NCBI GenBank assembly: GCA_029168955.1
Contig: JAPDOI010000171.1
Location: 1,240,001-1,304,000 of the forward strand
DNA length: 64,000 bases
DNA from: Aplectana chamaeleonis
Taxonomy: Eukaryota > Nematoda > Chromadorea > Rhabditida > Cosmocercidae
Direction: 5' to 3'
In this document: positions 34,266 through 45,136 of the stretch, in pieces
Layout of the letters: each line of letters starts with the position of its first letter
How positions within the stretch are numbered: the stretch's first letter is position 1
The notes under the pieces: generated by a model
What the model saw: the letters and a program-made list of their open reading frames with translations, nothing else
What the model was told of the DNA's origin: nothing
Database searches by the model: none
Program-made: the position numbers and the translations under genes

Positions 34266-35040
34266 CTAGAACGACTAGAATTAGGGGAGCCTTTGGTGGT
34301 GTTCTAGGACTTCAATATCGTTCAGACTTGCATATCCCAAGACATAGGGCGGGGCCATGCTTCCCTCTACAAGCGACCTTGACATTGCATATCAGGCATA
34401 TCGATTTTTGAACGACTTACAAGGGAAGGATCATTACATGCCGTGGCTATTTCAGATGAGGTATGCGTTTTTAGGATTAGTTTTCGACGTAGAATTTGAA
34501 TTTTTACTCTGTAGCTGCGAGTCGTTCCTCTGAACGGAGTTATGAGCATTTTTGTATTGATTCCCATAGAAAAATGGCATTGTACCTGCCGTAACCTACA
34601 GAAATCTTCCGAAAAAACCGAAAACGGTTTTTATATTCATGATCAGCACCCAAAATGACCCCCCTGGACAGATTCAGAGCCAAAATTTTTTTTCGACCTT
34701 CGGACCCCCAAAAGTGGATTGAGTTAGCACTTGCGTGAGGCTACGAAGATGAAATTTTTTTTGCCCAAACGTCATATAGGTGGGTTATTTGGCGCGCTGA
34801 ACACGAATATGACGTTCTTTTCTGATACTCATGTTGATTATTGTATATCACGATAGAAATATCGTATTTTGGCTAATACAACCTACAGTAGTTCTCAAAA
34901 AAAAGAGCTTTTTTGAGAAATTATGGGTTTGTGGCAATCGCGTCAGATCAGCCAAATTTTTTGGAGACCGTGATCTCCCAATCATTATTGATTATTGTCC
35001 GCCCGCTCTCACTCTAGCCTGACTCCTCGAGCGATTTCTC
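34266..35040. repeat. Spacer with a dispersed low-copy repeat
   Basis: The text near 34570-34640 (ACCTGCCGTAACCTACAGAA) matches sequence near 54220 and 57915. The same region carries the CGAATATGACG / GTTATTTGG...GCTGAACACGAAT phrase seen at about 54015 and 57710. No gene was recognised. Confidence 0.4.
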
Positions 35041-35376
35041 TTGTAATGTTCTGCCCACAACCGTTCAGTTAGCCTATCATTGCTGTTTGGAGAAGCGGAT
35101 GTCACGATGGAGAAGGAGCTGGAGTTCATGGAGTTCGTTCAAAGACCATACTGCTATTGAGAACGCCTTGCTCACTCATGGTATGCGGCAGAGTATCATG
35201 AAAACCATCCCGGACAGTTGGAAACTCCCGTTCAGTACTATTTCCCCCCTCAATTGGTAGGCCTGTGTGATTTTGATGGTTGTTCGAAAGTTCACTTCAT
35301 TCGTTGTTCTCATTGTGAGGAAATTCTTTGTTTAGAACATTGTGTTCACAATAACCACATGTGCTCGCAGCTATAA
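35041..35376 (+). pseudogene. Cys/His-rich C-terminal fragment, in-frame stop
   Basis: The frame from about 35047 runs through ATG 35107 (MEKELEFMEFVQRPYCY), hits TGA at 35158-35160, and resumes as ERLAHSWYAAEYHENHPG to TAA at 35374-35376. The last 36 residues are a compact Cys/His cluster: C-x4-C-x7-C-x2-C-x4-C-x2-HC-x2-HNNHMC, ending SQL. This is the layout of a small cross-brace zinc finger. Such fingers occur at the C termini of several transposase families, piggyBac among them, and in host proteins; I cannot decide which. The in-frame TGA suggests a decayed gene or a stop read as an exon boundary. Confidence 0.4.
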
Positions 35377-35720
35377 ATTTGTTGCAAGTCCAATTATTTT
35401 CACAGTAAAACACCAGCCGAGGGAATAAGACATTCTTGACTGAAACGCTTCATACTCCTCAAAAAGCTCTCCCACGATAAAACTGTTAATATTCTACCTT
35501 TTCAGTGATGGAAACTAGTATTTTACGAGTGTGCGAAATTTTCGTGTGCACCATGGATTCAAACCTGCGCACTCTTTTTTTTGTGCAGCACCCTGCCATG
35601 GAACCTGCCTTTTTAAATCCGAAAACAAAAAAATTGACTCATCTTAAAGACGCAAGGACTTCTTCGAATCTAAATTTTCAATGAAGTGTTGCATTTCGTT
35701 CTAGGAATACTCACCAATAT
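35377..35720. other. No gene seen
   Basis: AT-rich DNA with only very short frames. Confidence 0.5.
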
Positions 35721-35723
35721 ACA

Positions 35724-35880
35724 GGCTATAAAACGACGAAATTCACATGGTTCCTACGCGTGCTGGTGCGGAGCGGAGGTTGGGGACAGGGAGAGAGCGG
35801 AGGGTAGATGGAGGCCCAGGCGTCGCGCGCGCCGCTCGCGTCTCGACTGATGTGAATTACGCCGTTTTATAAAGGGTAGA
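35724..35880. mobile_element. Short MITE with GC-rich core
   Basis: Termini CTATAAAACGACGAAATTCA (from about 35727) and, inverted, ATTACGCCGTTTTATAAAG (to about 35875) flank the core GGTGCGGAGCGGAGGTT. That core also occurs at 9065-9160. About 150 bp, non-coding. Confidence 0.6.
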
Positions 35881-36780
35881 AGAAATTCGTAGTTCGATAA
35901 CATTCACATCCATGTATGGTTAGCTATAGTGGTTTTGTATAAAAATGTCTTGGCAGGTTGGTGACAGAACGCTCCGGAAGGAACTTAGAGGTTGAAAGAC
36001 AGTATACGGCTGTGATAAATACAAAACAACGTAGAAAAACCGGGTGTGGGACGTTTAGGCCGATGGGCAAGAGCGCAGAGAAAAGACTCCACGGCAGAGT
36101 CAGGCGCTACAACTCGTTCGCCACGCCTCATCCTTAGCGTAGGCTGTTTCAGCGCGCATATGGGCATTGCACGAAGAGAACTTGTGTTTTGATTATTCTT
36201 TCAGCTACTGAAGCACTAGTTGATGCTCCGCGTCTAGAAAACACTTTTAGATAAGCTTATGAGATTACAAAGGACTTATATAGAGCAGAATGTGCTTTGT
36301 AGTATACGGACGTAAACCGGAAGAAGAACGTACTGGATAATATTGAGCAATGATCAGGATCAATGCATAAGCGTATAACTAGTTATCGGGTTGTGAAAAC
36401 TATCGCGGTTATCCTAATTCCACCAAGCATAATAAGCAAGTTCATTGAGAAACGCTAGGCGTCTACCGATATTGAACTAAGAAATCAACCTTTAGAAGAG
36501 CACTTCACGTGACGTGAAAAGCTCATATACTTCAATGTCAGTGCCTATTTTTTTATTTACTCTGAATTCCCGTGCTACAGTACGTAACGCACGCGCGGGG
36601 AATTTGAATGAATGTTGATATATGCGCTTCGTATTTACCGAAGTATGATTCTATGGTGCCCGCCAAACTCAGAAAAACGTGTTTCTAATGAGTTCAAGGT
36701 CTGCTGTTGTTCAAGTAGGATATTCGTGAGCCATGGTTTGAATACCTAATCTTTTCCTCCGCAGTCCATTATCCTTTCAG
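35881..36780. other. No gene seen
   Basis: Unremarkable DNA with overlapping short frames. There are no repeat partners elsewhere in the window that I could find. Confidence 0.5.
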
Positions 36781-37540
36781 CAGCCAATGCTATGCGGGCA
36801 TCCCAAAACCATTACATCCATTTCTATCCTTATCCAAAAGATGCCTCAGCAAAAGTTTCAATGGTTGAATTTCGAAGCAAGTCTACTTCAGAGTCCTTTT
36901 CAGCAGTGCTGTGCTTCGGTACGATGAGTGAATGTTATCGTCCATGTTCTCGTGTCACCCCAATCCCCCACGACCATCTTTGACCAGTGTGATAGCTTAT
37001 ACTGTAGGCACCCCGAGTCAGTGCCATGAGTTCGTATTTAGATCAAAGAGGTGCCCCCGCATCCGCTCGTGAATGGTTTCCTACCAGTTGCGCTGGATCT
37101 CGGTAGGGTTATCCTACAGACAGCTGCTCAATGGTCAAAATCTGGTCAAACCCTCTGCTTGGGCGGAAGTGATGTTAACGAAGGTGTCAACGAAAGCTCT
37201 CATTCATGCTGCTTGAAGAGCAACAGAAAAATAATTCTCGATAGCTCTATTTGTTTCTATTTATTTTCTCAGCCATCCCTTTTAGAACCCCACAAACTGT
37301 TGGCTGCTACGGATCTTACTGGACACAATTTTTTTCTATAAGTGAATGGCCACTGATTTTCGAAGAGCTTATAATCAAAACGTCAGATCTTTCGAATAGA
37401 GGCACTGTTTTCGCGTGCAAGAAGCTTAGTTTGCTTCAAGCTTCTTTTCTTTTTAGTCAATCTGGATGTATATTAATTACTTTCATGTTTCTGTTCCTCA
37501 TTCATGATTGACAAATAAATGAATGAATGAATGATGGAAA
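36781..37540 (+). mobile_element. Possible LINE 3' fragment with ATGA tail
   Basis: The stretch ends in a short (AATG)n run (AATGAATGAATGAATGATG at 37517-37535), a tail typical of several nematode non-LTR retrotransposons. Upstream frames (36792-36983, 37051-37341) show no reverse transcriptase motif. The LINE assignment rests only on the tail. Confidence 0.25.
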
Positions 37541-39106
37541 AGATTGAACGAGCCCTGCCGAAAATGCTCCAATACCAACAAGATTGCTTCCCGCACCACC
37601 TCGATTCCAAGAATTAGTGGAAACTAGCTAGTTGGGAAGGCATCTCGTTTTGGCCTACGATATACATTTATAAAAGCTGTTTTCTATTAAATAGGTTAGT
37701 GTTTGACATTCCTAGTTTTACAGCACAATTTCATATCGACGTTCAACTCCAAGCTACTAAGAAAAGTCAGAAACGAAAACTGATTCACCCTTCTTTCCAT
37801 AAATCACTCGCGATGTACTCATGGAACTCTCAATATAGTTGTTCCATCTTTTTCAACAGGAAAAGGTTGCTCAATTGGCGTATCAATAAAGTAGAGAGTT
37901 CACCAGTTACAAATTCAATTCACGGTTGAATAATCCACTTATATGTGCACAAGGATTATGAAGTTTTATTTGACTAAGCTTCGTGTATGTTTTGCTACAG
38001 CCACGCGAATGCACTGCGGTGACAGCTGCGTGGGGACGAGCTTACCACTGCCTCAGCCCTCTGCGTCTCTGCCTCGCCCCAGCCCCGACCGTTATACTAC
38101 TACTCTCAATCGCCAATCCTTTCGGACACAGGAAATATTTGCCCTAGCGCGCCGGATGACCAAAAGATATGCGTGGTATTGTATGCTTGTCTTCCTTTTC
38201 TCTCTAAACCCTTTTCTGGGTCTCGAGTAGTAGGACCTACAAGAAAAAATCGCAAAAAAAACACTGTTTTAGGCCAAATTTGAAGCCTGAGCTTTCTTGT
38301 ATTTTGATGGTGGACGAGCCCACTCCACATCATCGGCATCGATGACCTATTATATCAAGAACATCATCTGGCTTGAAATTGAATTTCAATCAATGAACCT
38401 TCGGATTTATGTACACGTTTAGTCAAAAACATTGACTGGAGTGCTTTCTTTCATTGCTCAACTGTTTTTATTTGGTAAAATTGTATTTATTTCTTCCTCT
38501 GAATGTCGATGATTTTTGGCTGCTCGGCATGAGACTGCGATCTTTTTAGTCGGCTCTGTGCACGTGTGCACGAAGTGGCTTTTTTGGGCCCTAGAAACTC
38601 TAATTCTAGCCCGTTTTTCACCGCGCTACCTTGATAGTTTTTCAGCTGTTTTTGATCTAAGCTGATTTTAGTAGTTTTTTCGATAACGTTTTTCATCGTG
38701 ACCACTGCCTTTAAGTGGCACCACGACTATGCATTCCATTCACTGTCGAAACCAATGGCGTGGGTGAAGGCATCGCCGCTTTTCTCGAGCAAGAGTAAAA
38801 TAACGAGCTCAAAATAATCGCTCTTGCTATTTGAACAGTGGATGAATCCGAAGCCAGCCACCCCGCTATCGAACCAGAAACGTTGTGAATTGTTTTTGTT
38901 GCAACAATACTTAGATCTATATTGATGATGCCAAAACTACTATCATAACAAAACACGCCCAGCGCAAAGCCTTACGGCGTTGAAGAATCTTGACGGAATG
39001 TCTACCAAAGCAGCAAAACGGCCATTCAAGGAATTGATATAGAAACCTTACATAGAACTGGAAAGAAAAATGTAGTTTCTCACACTGTCACGACATCTAC
39101 AGAAAA
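37541..39106. other. No gene; contains a TTAA-element terminus
   Basis: CGTTTTTCATCGTGACCACT then GCCTTTAAG at about 38690-38716 is a right terminus of the A/B type. The phrase ATGGTGGACGAGCCC near 38310 matches the interior of families B and C. A decayed element of about 450 bp probably ends at 38711. No other content was recognised. Confidence 0.45.
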
Positions 39107-39363
39107 TTAAAGGCAGTGTTCACGATGATTTTCATTTCCGAGTTTTTCACATAAAACGAAGTGTTGGCCTACAAGTGTTACCAAAATTACGAAGAAACGG
39201 CGAGAAACGCTTTGAAACGTCGTATTCCAGTGGCATTATTCTGTAACATGGACTAGTTGTCCGGTTGAATGAACATGTTCATGGTGGTTGTCCCCGGTGG
39301 AAAATCGGGCCAATCGAAATTAGAAGAATATTTCTGAAAGTTGGGCTCCTCAGAAAAGGTTAA

Positions 39364-39747
39364 ACGCACAGTACACCCTAAGATATAAATTTTGAGGTTT
39401 TCTTGCAATTGTGTAGAAGATCCCTCCTGTATAACACGTGCCAAATGCGAGATCTCAATTGCTCCAAATAAGCGAGATATAAGCGACCACCACGGGCCCG
39501 GCCCCCTTTAAGATTTTCGATCTCAATAGTGGCTTAATGGATGGATGATTTTCAACTGCATCGTCGTTCTTCCCTCCCTTCACGGTATATCTCCTCATCC
39601 TGTTTTTCTCTCGTGCCGCGACTGCGAATCAAGAGAAATAGAGGCCTGAGACAACTCGTCCATCAAGTTCTTGCCCTCAAAATACGGGCATTTTCAAGGA
39701 GCCATATCTCCGTTGGTAGGGGGTCTTGAACGATTTGTCCTGTGCCT
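39364..39747. mobile_element. TTAA-type MITE, family C, copy 3 (nested)
   Basis: Sits in the left arm of large element copy 4. Termini ACGCACAGTACACCC and TCCTGTGCCT, flanked by TTAA at 39360-39363 and 39748-39751. The opposite arm of the same element (CAAATCCTTAACCTTTTC near 40485) shows the unoccupied site with a single TTAA. Confidence 0.9.
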
Positions 39748-41249
39748 TTAAGGATTTGGCATTGCTCTAGAATGTCGTGAAATTGTTTCTTTAGATTTGG
39801 CTATCAAACTGATTTTCTAAATAAGGTGGACTTGTTTAATTTATTTGGCTGTTATTGGTACTATTTGCAGATAACATAATCATTTAATGCAGTGAAATTG
39901 TTGCAAATGGATTTGGCAGGCGCTACTAATTACCAGAGTCAAATCACGCGTCAGAGATCCTCTGGCGAGCAAATAAACACAAGAACAAAAAAAAACTACT
40001 CAATTAAGAATGCTGAACAAAATGTGGCCTTATGGGTTAGAAATAAGGTTTTTGAATGTTATTCTGCCTTTTCAGTGTACCTCCCACTAACCACTAAGTA
40101 AGGTGCTAGACCTTCCCTCACCGATTAGTTAAAAATCACGAAAACCAAATTCAACACAATTTATTAGCTACGGACGCTATGTCTTCGTGTCCTCAATGCT
40201 TTCACGATTCACAATGTATGGGAACGTTTTTTGGTAGATTTATTCTTGTTCTCATTTGATTCAATATATGCTCCAAGCGAAACCTCCTCTAACGCGTGAT
40301 TTGACTCTGATAATTCATAGCGCCTGCCAAATCCATTTGCAACAATTTCACTGCATTTAATGATTATGTTATCTGCATATAGTACCAATAACAGCCAAAT
40401 CAATTCAACAATTTCTCCTCATTTAGAAAATCGGTTTGATAGCCAAATCTAATAAAACAATTTCACGACATTTTGGAGCAATGCCAAATCCTTAACCTTT
40501 TCTGCGGAGCCCAACTTTTAGAAATTTCATAACTTTTCTCAAGGGTATCCCTTCTACATTATCGTCAATCTCTAGAAGTCAAGTTGTTTTTTCTTGAAAA
40601 TATAATGGTAGAAATGAAGAAACAACCGCTCCTAAGAGTGCAAAATAGTTGCTGCATCGCGGCTTCCTACAAATAAGATACAAGACATTAAGTTTTTGAA
40701 TTTCAAAGTCGGGAATATGAAGAAATGAGTTTTAAAAGGACCCAATTGTACAGGGTTAGGGCACTATCCTAGACGGGGGTAGGGGCACCCACTATTCAAG
40801 ACAGAAATAAACCACCGATTGGTAGGGCTACTAGTCGAAGTATTTTCATGAAGTTTCGGCTCTATCCTAGACGGGGGGCAAGATTCACTAATAGAAATGA
40901 ACAGAAACTTGATGAAAAATGCTCGATTATGCTGTCAAGCATTGTTGCTATTAAAATTCTATAGAAATACTTCGATTGGTAGCGTTACCGATCGATGGAT
41001 CACATCATTTATATTTATATGAAACTTAAGCTCAAATTCATTGGTGGACATTTCTGACTTAAATTCTGAGTGGCCCCCCGTCTAGGATAGTGCCAAAGTT
41101 TCTATGAATACAATGATTGATAGCAGTATCAGGCATCTCTTATCAGAGTTTAAATCATTTCAATGAGTAAATCTTGGATGCCCCCCCGGGTGCTCTTATC
41201 AAGCCCACCCCCCCCCAATCGGCTCCCTCGAAATGGCTCTAAATTTTTC

Positions 41250-41470
41250 TAAGTTTTTACTACAATTTTGGAATATCTTGTGCACCGTTGGAGCTGTTTT
41301 CCTAACTTCTTTCCCATGCAGAGCCTCAACTGCTGACCCCTGGAGGAGGACGATGCGAGAATGAAGACACACTGCTCTCCACTTCTTTTATACCCTACCC
41401 TTTATCAATTGAGTATCACCAAATTTGTTCACGAGAGCCGAATGGGTGGGGTGGGCCGTATAACATTATT
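41250..41470 (-). other. Inverted 5'-region segment in copy 4
   Basis: Read on the minus strand, this segment matches the 5' region of copies 1-3 (TTCGGCTCTCGT, AAATTTG, CAATTGAT, TATAAAAGAAGTGGAGAGC, GTCAGCAGTTGAG). In those copies it lies on the plus strand. The hairpin arms there are decayed (GTGTGTCTTCATTCTCGCAT). The likely TATA box is thus turned away from the minisatellite. Confidence 0.75.
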
Positions 41471-41631
41471 CTGCCCCCCCCCCGTCTAGGATAGAACCAG
41501 GGTCTGTCGCTCTAGCCAAACCTCACCGGTTCTTGCTGATATGGCTCGTCTGCGCCGGATCATATGTCTGATTCGGAGGCACGACTTGAATACGGTGTCC
41601 TGGACAGTAAACTGATATCATGCGCACGTCC

Positions 41632-44043
41632 CTCAATGTCCAGCAAACTCCTACTGGGGTCCAGCACACAATCCATAACGTCCTGCATACCCCTACTGGG
41701 CTCCTGCACACGTTTAATGATGTTCTGCTCACCCCTACTGGGGTCCTGCACATGCTCCATGACGTCCTGCTCACCCCTACTGGGGTACTGCACACGTTCC
41801 ATGATGCCCTGCACACTCCTACTGAGGTCCTACACACATTCCCTGGCATCCTGCACACCCCTACTGAGTCCTGCCCACGTCCCATGATGTCCTGCACACC
41901 CCTACTGAGGTCCTGCACACTATCTACGACGTCCTGCTCAACCGCACTGGGTCCTGCACACGTTCCATAATGTCCTTCACACTCCTACAGAGGTCCTACA
42001 CACATTCCCTGACATCCTGCACACCCCTACTGGGTCCTGCCCACGTCCCATGATGTCCTGCACAATCCTACTGAGGTCCTGCACACTATCTACGACGTCC
42101 TGCACACCTGTATTGGGGCACTGCACACGTTCGATGATGTCCTGCACACCCCTACTGAGATCCTGCACGCGTTCAATGATGTCCTGCACACTTCTACTGA
42201 GGTCCTGCACAACGCTACTAGGGTCCTGCGCACGTTACATGATGTCGTGCACACTCCTACTGAGGTCCTGCACACTATCTACGACGTCATGCACACCTGT
42301 ATTGGAGTACTGCACACGTTCCATGATGTCCTGCACACTCCTACTGAGGTCGTGCACACGTCCCATGATGTCATGCACACCTCTGCTGGGGTCCTGCACA
42401 CGTTTCATGATGTCCTGCACACTCCTACTGAGGTCCTGCAAACAATCTACGATGCCTGCACAACCCTACTGGGGTCCTGCACACGTTACATGATGTCCTG
42501 CACACTCCTACTGAGGTCCTCCACACAATCTACGACGCCTGCACAACCCTAATGGGGTCCTGCACACGTTCCATGATGTCCTGCACACTCCTACTGAGGT
42601 CGTGCACACGTCCTATGATGTCCTGCACACCTATGCTGGGGTCCTGCACACGTTCCATTATGTCCTGCACACTCCTACTGAGGTCCTGCACACAATCTAC
42701 GACGCCTGCACAACTCTACTGAGATCCTGCACGCGTACAATGATGTCCTGCACACTTCTACTGAGGTCCTGCACAACTCTACTAGGTTCCTGCGCACGTT
42801 CCATGATGTCGTGCACACTCCTACTAAGGTCCTGCACACAATCTACGACGTCCTGCACAACCCTACTGGGATCCTGCACACGTTCCATGATGTCCTGCAC
42901 ACTCCTACTGAGGTCGTGCACACGTCCCATGATGTCCTGCACACCTCTGCTGCGGTCCTGCACACGTTCCCTGATGTACTGCACACTCCTGCTGAGGTCG
43001 TGCACACGTCCCATGATGTCCTGCACACCAATGCTGGGGTCCTGCACACGTTCCATTATGTCCTGCACACTCCTACTGAGGTCGTGCACACGTCCTATGA
43101 TGTCCTGCACACCTATGCTGGGGTCCTGCACACGTTCCATTATGTCCTGCACACTCCTACTGAGGTCCTGCACACAATCTACGACGCCTGCACAACTCTA
43201 CTGAGATCCTGCACGCGTACAATGATGTCCTGCACACTTCTACTGAGGTCCTGCACAACCCTACTAGGTTCCTGCGCACGTTCCATGATGTCCTGCACAC
43301 TCCTACTGAGGTCCTGCACACAATCTACGACGTCCTGCACAACCCTACTGGAATCCTGCACACGTTCCATGATGTCTTGCACACTCCCACTGAGGTCCTG
43401 CACACGTCCCATGATGTCTTGCACACCTCTGCTGCGGTCCTGTACACGTTCCCTGATGTACTGCACACTCCTACTGAGGTCCTGCACACTATCTACGACG
43501 TCATGCACACCTGTATTGGAATACTGTATACGTTCCATGATGTCCTGCACACTCCTACTGAGGTCGTGCACACGTCCCATGATGTCATGCACACCTCTGC
43601 TGGGGTCCTGCACACGTTTCATGATGTCCTGCACACTCCTTCTGAGGTCTTGCAAACAATTTACGACGCCTGCACAACCCTACTGGGGTCCTGCACACGT
43701 TCCATGATGTCCAGCACACTCCTACTAAGGTCCTCCACACAATCTACGACGCCTGCACAACCCTAATGGGGTCCTGCATACGTTCCATGATGTCCTGCAC
43801 ACTCCTACTGAGGTCCTGCACACAATCTACGACGTCCTGCACAACCCTGCTGGGGTCCTGCACACGTTCCATGATGTCCTGCACACTCCTACTGAGGTGG
43901 TGCACACGTCCCATGATGTCCTGCATAAATCTACGACGCCTGCACAACCCTACTGGGGTCCGGTTCACGTTCCATGATCTCCTACACACCCTACTGAGGT
44001 CCTTCTGTAGTTCCATGACGTCCTGCATACTCCTATTGTGGTC
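41632..44043. repeat. 21-bp minisatellite array, copy 4 (diverged)
   Basis: About 114 units of the same family but more heterogeneous. Frequent 20-bp units lacking one base (ACGACGCCTGCACAACCCTA) break the frame. Internal duplications are visible: about 42235-42700 resembles 43480-43760, and about 42660-42860 resembles 43150-43350. Confidence 0.95.
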
Positions 44044-44423
44044 TCGCATAGTCAACTAACACTTAAGCACACCCTGCGACGCCTTCTCATAAATGGCGCG
44101 GATGGGACGAACACGCGCCGCGCTCAGACTATTCCTCCCGCCGTGCGCCCCCTTCCAAGCCGGACGTTTGGAGTACACCACCCTAGAAAGCAATGTGTTT
44201 ATATGGAGTCTCTAAGAAAACAATGACTGATAACGAAAAAACCCGTAATTTTTTAAACTAATCTTGAGAGGCAGGTTTTCGAGTTTGAACCGCTCGTTAG
44301 GGGCCCAGAAGTCATTATGTTGGGTTCTCCCGATTATTTTCGGCATTCCCGTGGCTGATTACCTCTGACCACAAACTTTCAAGCGATTTTGTCCACGGCT
44401 TCCGGAAAAAATGGAATTTGACG

Positions 44424-44658
44424 GACGGAGGGTGAGGCGGAGGCGGAGGCGGAGGCGGAGGCGGAGGCGGAGGCGGAGGCGGAGGGGGGGGCGGGGGCGG
44501 AGGCGGGGGCAGGGGGGGAGGCGGAGGCGGAGGCGGAGGCGGAGGCGGAGGCGGAGGCGGAGGTGGAGGCGGAGGCGGAGGCGGGAGCGTAGGGGAGGCG
44601 GAGACGGAGGTGGAGGCGGAGGCGGAGGTGGAGATGGAGGCGGAGGCGGTGGTGGAGA
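44424..44658. repeat. (GGAGGC)n microsatellite, copy 4 (long, interrupted)
   Basis: About 235 bp of GGAGGC with G-run interruptions (GGGGGGGGCGGGGGC) and GGAGGT/GGAGAC variants. It occupies the same position in the element as the other tracts. Confidence 0.95.
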
Positions 44659-44843
44659 ACGTTTTTGCGTACTTTGAGAGATCATAACTTCAGAAAGGGG
44701 GGGCCAATTAAGATGAAGAATTCGCACGCACATGTAGATTCTTACAGCGCATCGAATGGTGTATAGCTCATACCTCTGGTGACGGTATGAATAGGTGATC
44801 TCGTTGTAGGGCATCCGCGCGGGAAGAGATCAAAGCCAAATCT

Positions 44844-44866
44844 TGGTGCGCGCTTCGCGCGCACCA
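44844..44866. other. Terminal hairpin of copy 4 with compensatory change
   Basis: Stem TGGTGCGCGC / GCGCGCACCA, loop TTC. Relative to copies 1-3 the sixth pair is C-G instead of A-T, so both sides changed and pairing is kept. Confidence 0.85.
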
Positions 44867-45136
44867 CAGTTTTATGCAAAGCAGTTTTAGTTAGGGTCCG
44901 AAGGAGTGACGGAGCAACAGAAAGCAGAAAATCGCAAATGACGGGTCCACAAAATATTTCATCGTCACAACGAACAGTTCCTGTGAGAGTAAAGTGACGG
45001 GGTGAGAGTAAAGGATTCCGTACCCTTCTGGTTCGTTTTTCTGAGTTTCTCCGTCATTTTAGTTCTACCCGGGGGTCAATTACTCGATTTTGCAAATAAT
45101 CTCAAAATTAAAGATTTTCGTGAACACTGCCTTCAA

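Larger units (their letters stand above)
39331..44869 (+). mobile_element. Large minisatellite-bearing element, copy 4 (solitary, complete)
   Basis: The best-bounded copy. Left end TTTCTGAAAGTTGGGCTCC, right end hairpin plus CAG. Parts: left arm 39331-39363 and 39752 to about 39955 (split by family C copy 3), right arm about 40284-40524, 5' region to about 41620 containing an inverted segment, minisatellite 41632-44043, 3' region, (GGAGGC)n 44424-44658, hairpin 44844-44866. The 5' and 3' ends are not inverted repeats of each other. Any target duplication is at most a few T residues, so it may be absent. It is more diverged than copies 1-3, and the insertion is older than the 6.74-kb duplication of the array. 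Confidence 0.75.
39111..45132 (-). mobile_element. TTAA-type MITE, family A, copy 3 (split by large element)
   Basis: Inverted relative to copies 1 and 2. The left part, 39111-39330, starts AGGCAGTGTTCACGATGATT after TTAA (39107-39110). The right part, from about 44870, resumes at TTATGCAAAGCAG and ends GTGAACACTGCCT before TCAA (45133-45136). On the opposite strand of copy 2 the same text runs GAATATTTCATGCAAAGCAG without interruption, so the 5.5 kb between is an insertion. Confidence 0.85.

Noticed and set aside
12560..44043. CRISPR-like array
   Set aside because: There are no unique spacers between identical repeats. Units are contiguous 21-bp tandem repeats, in a eukaryotic context.
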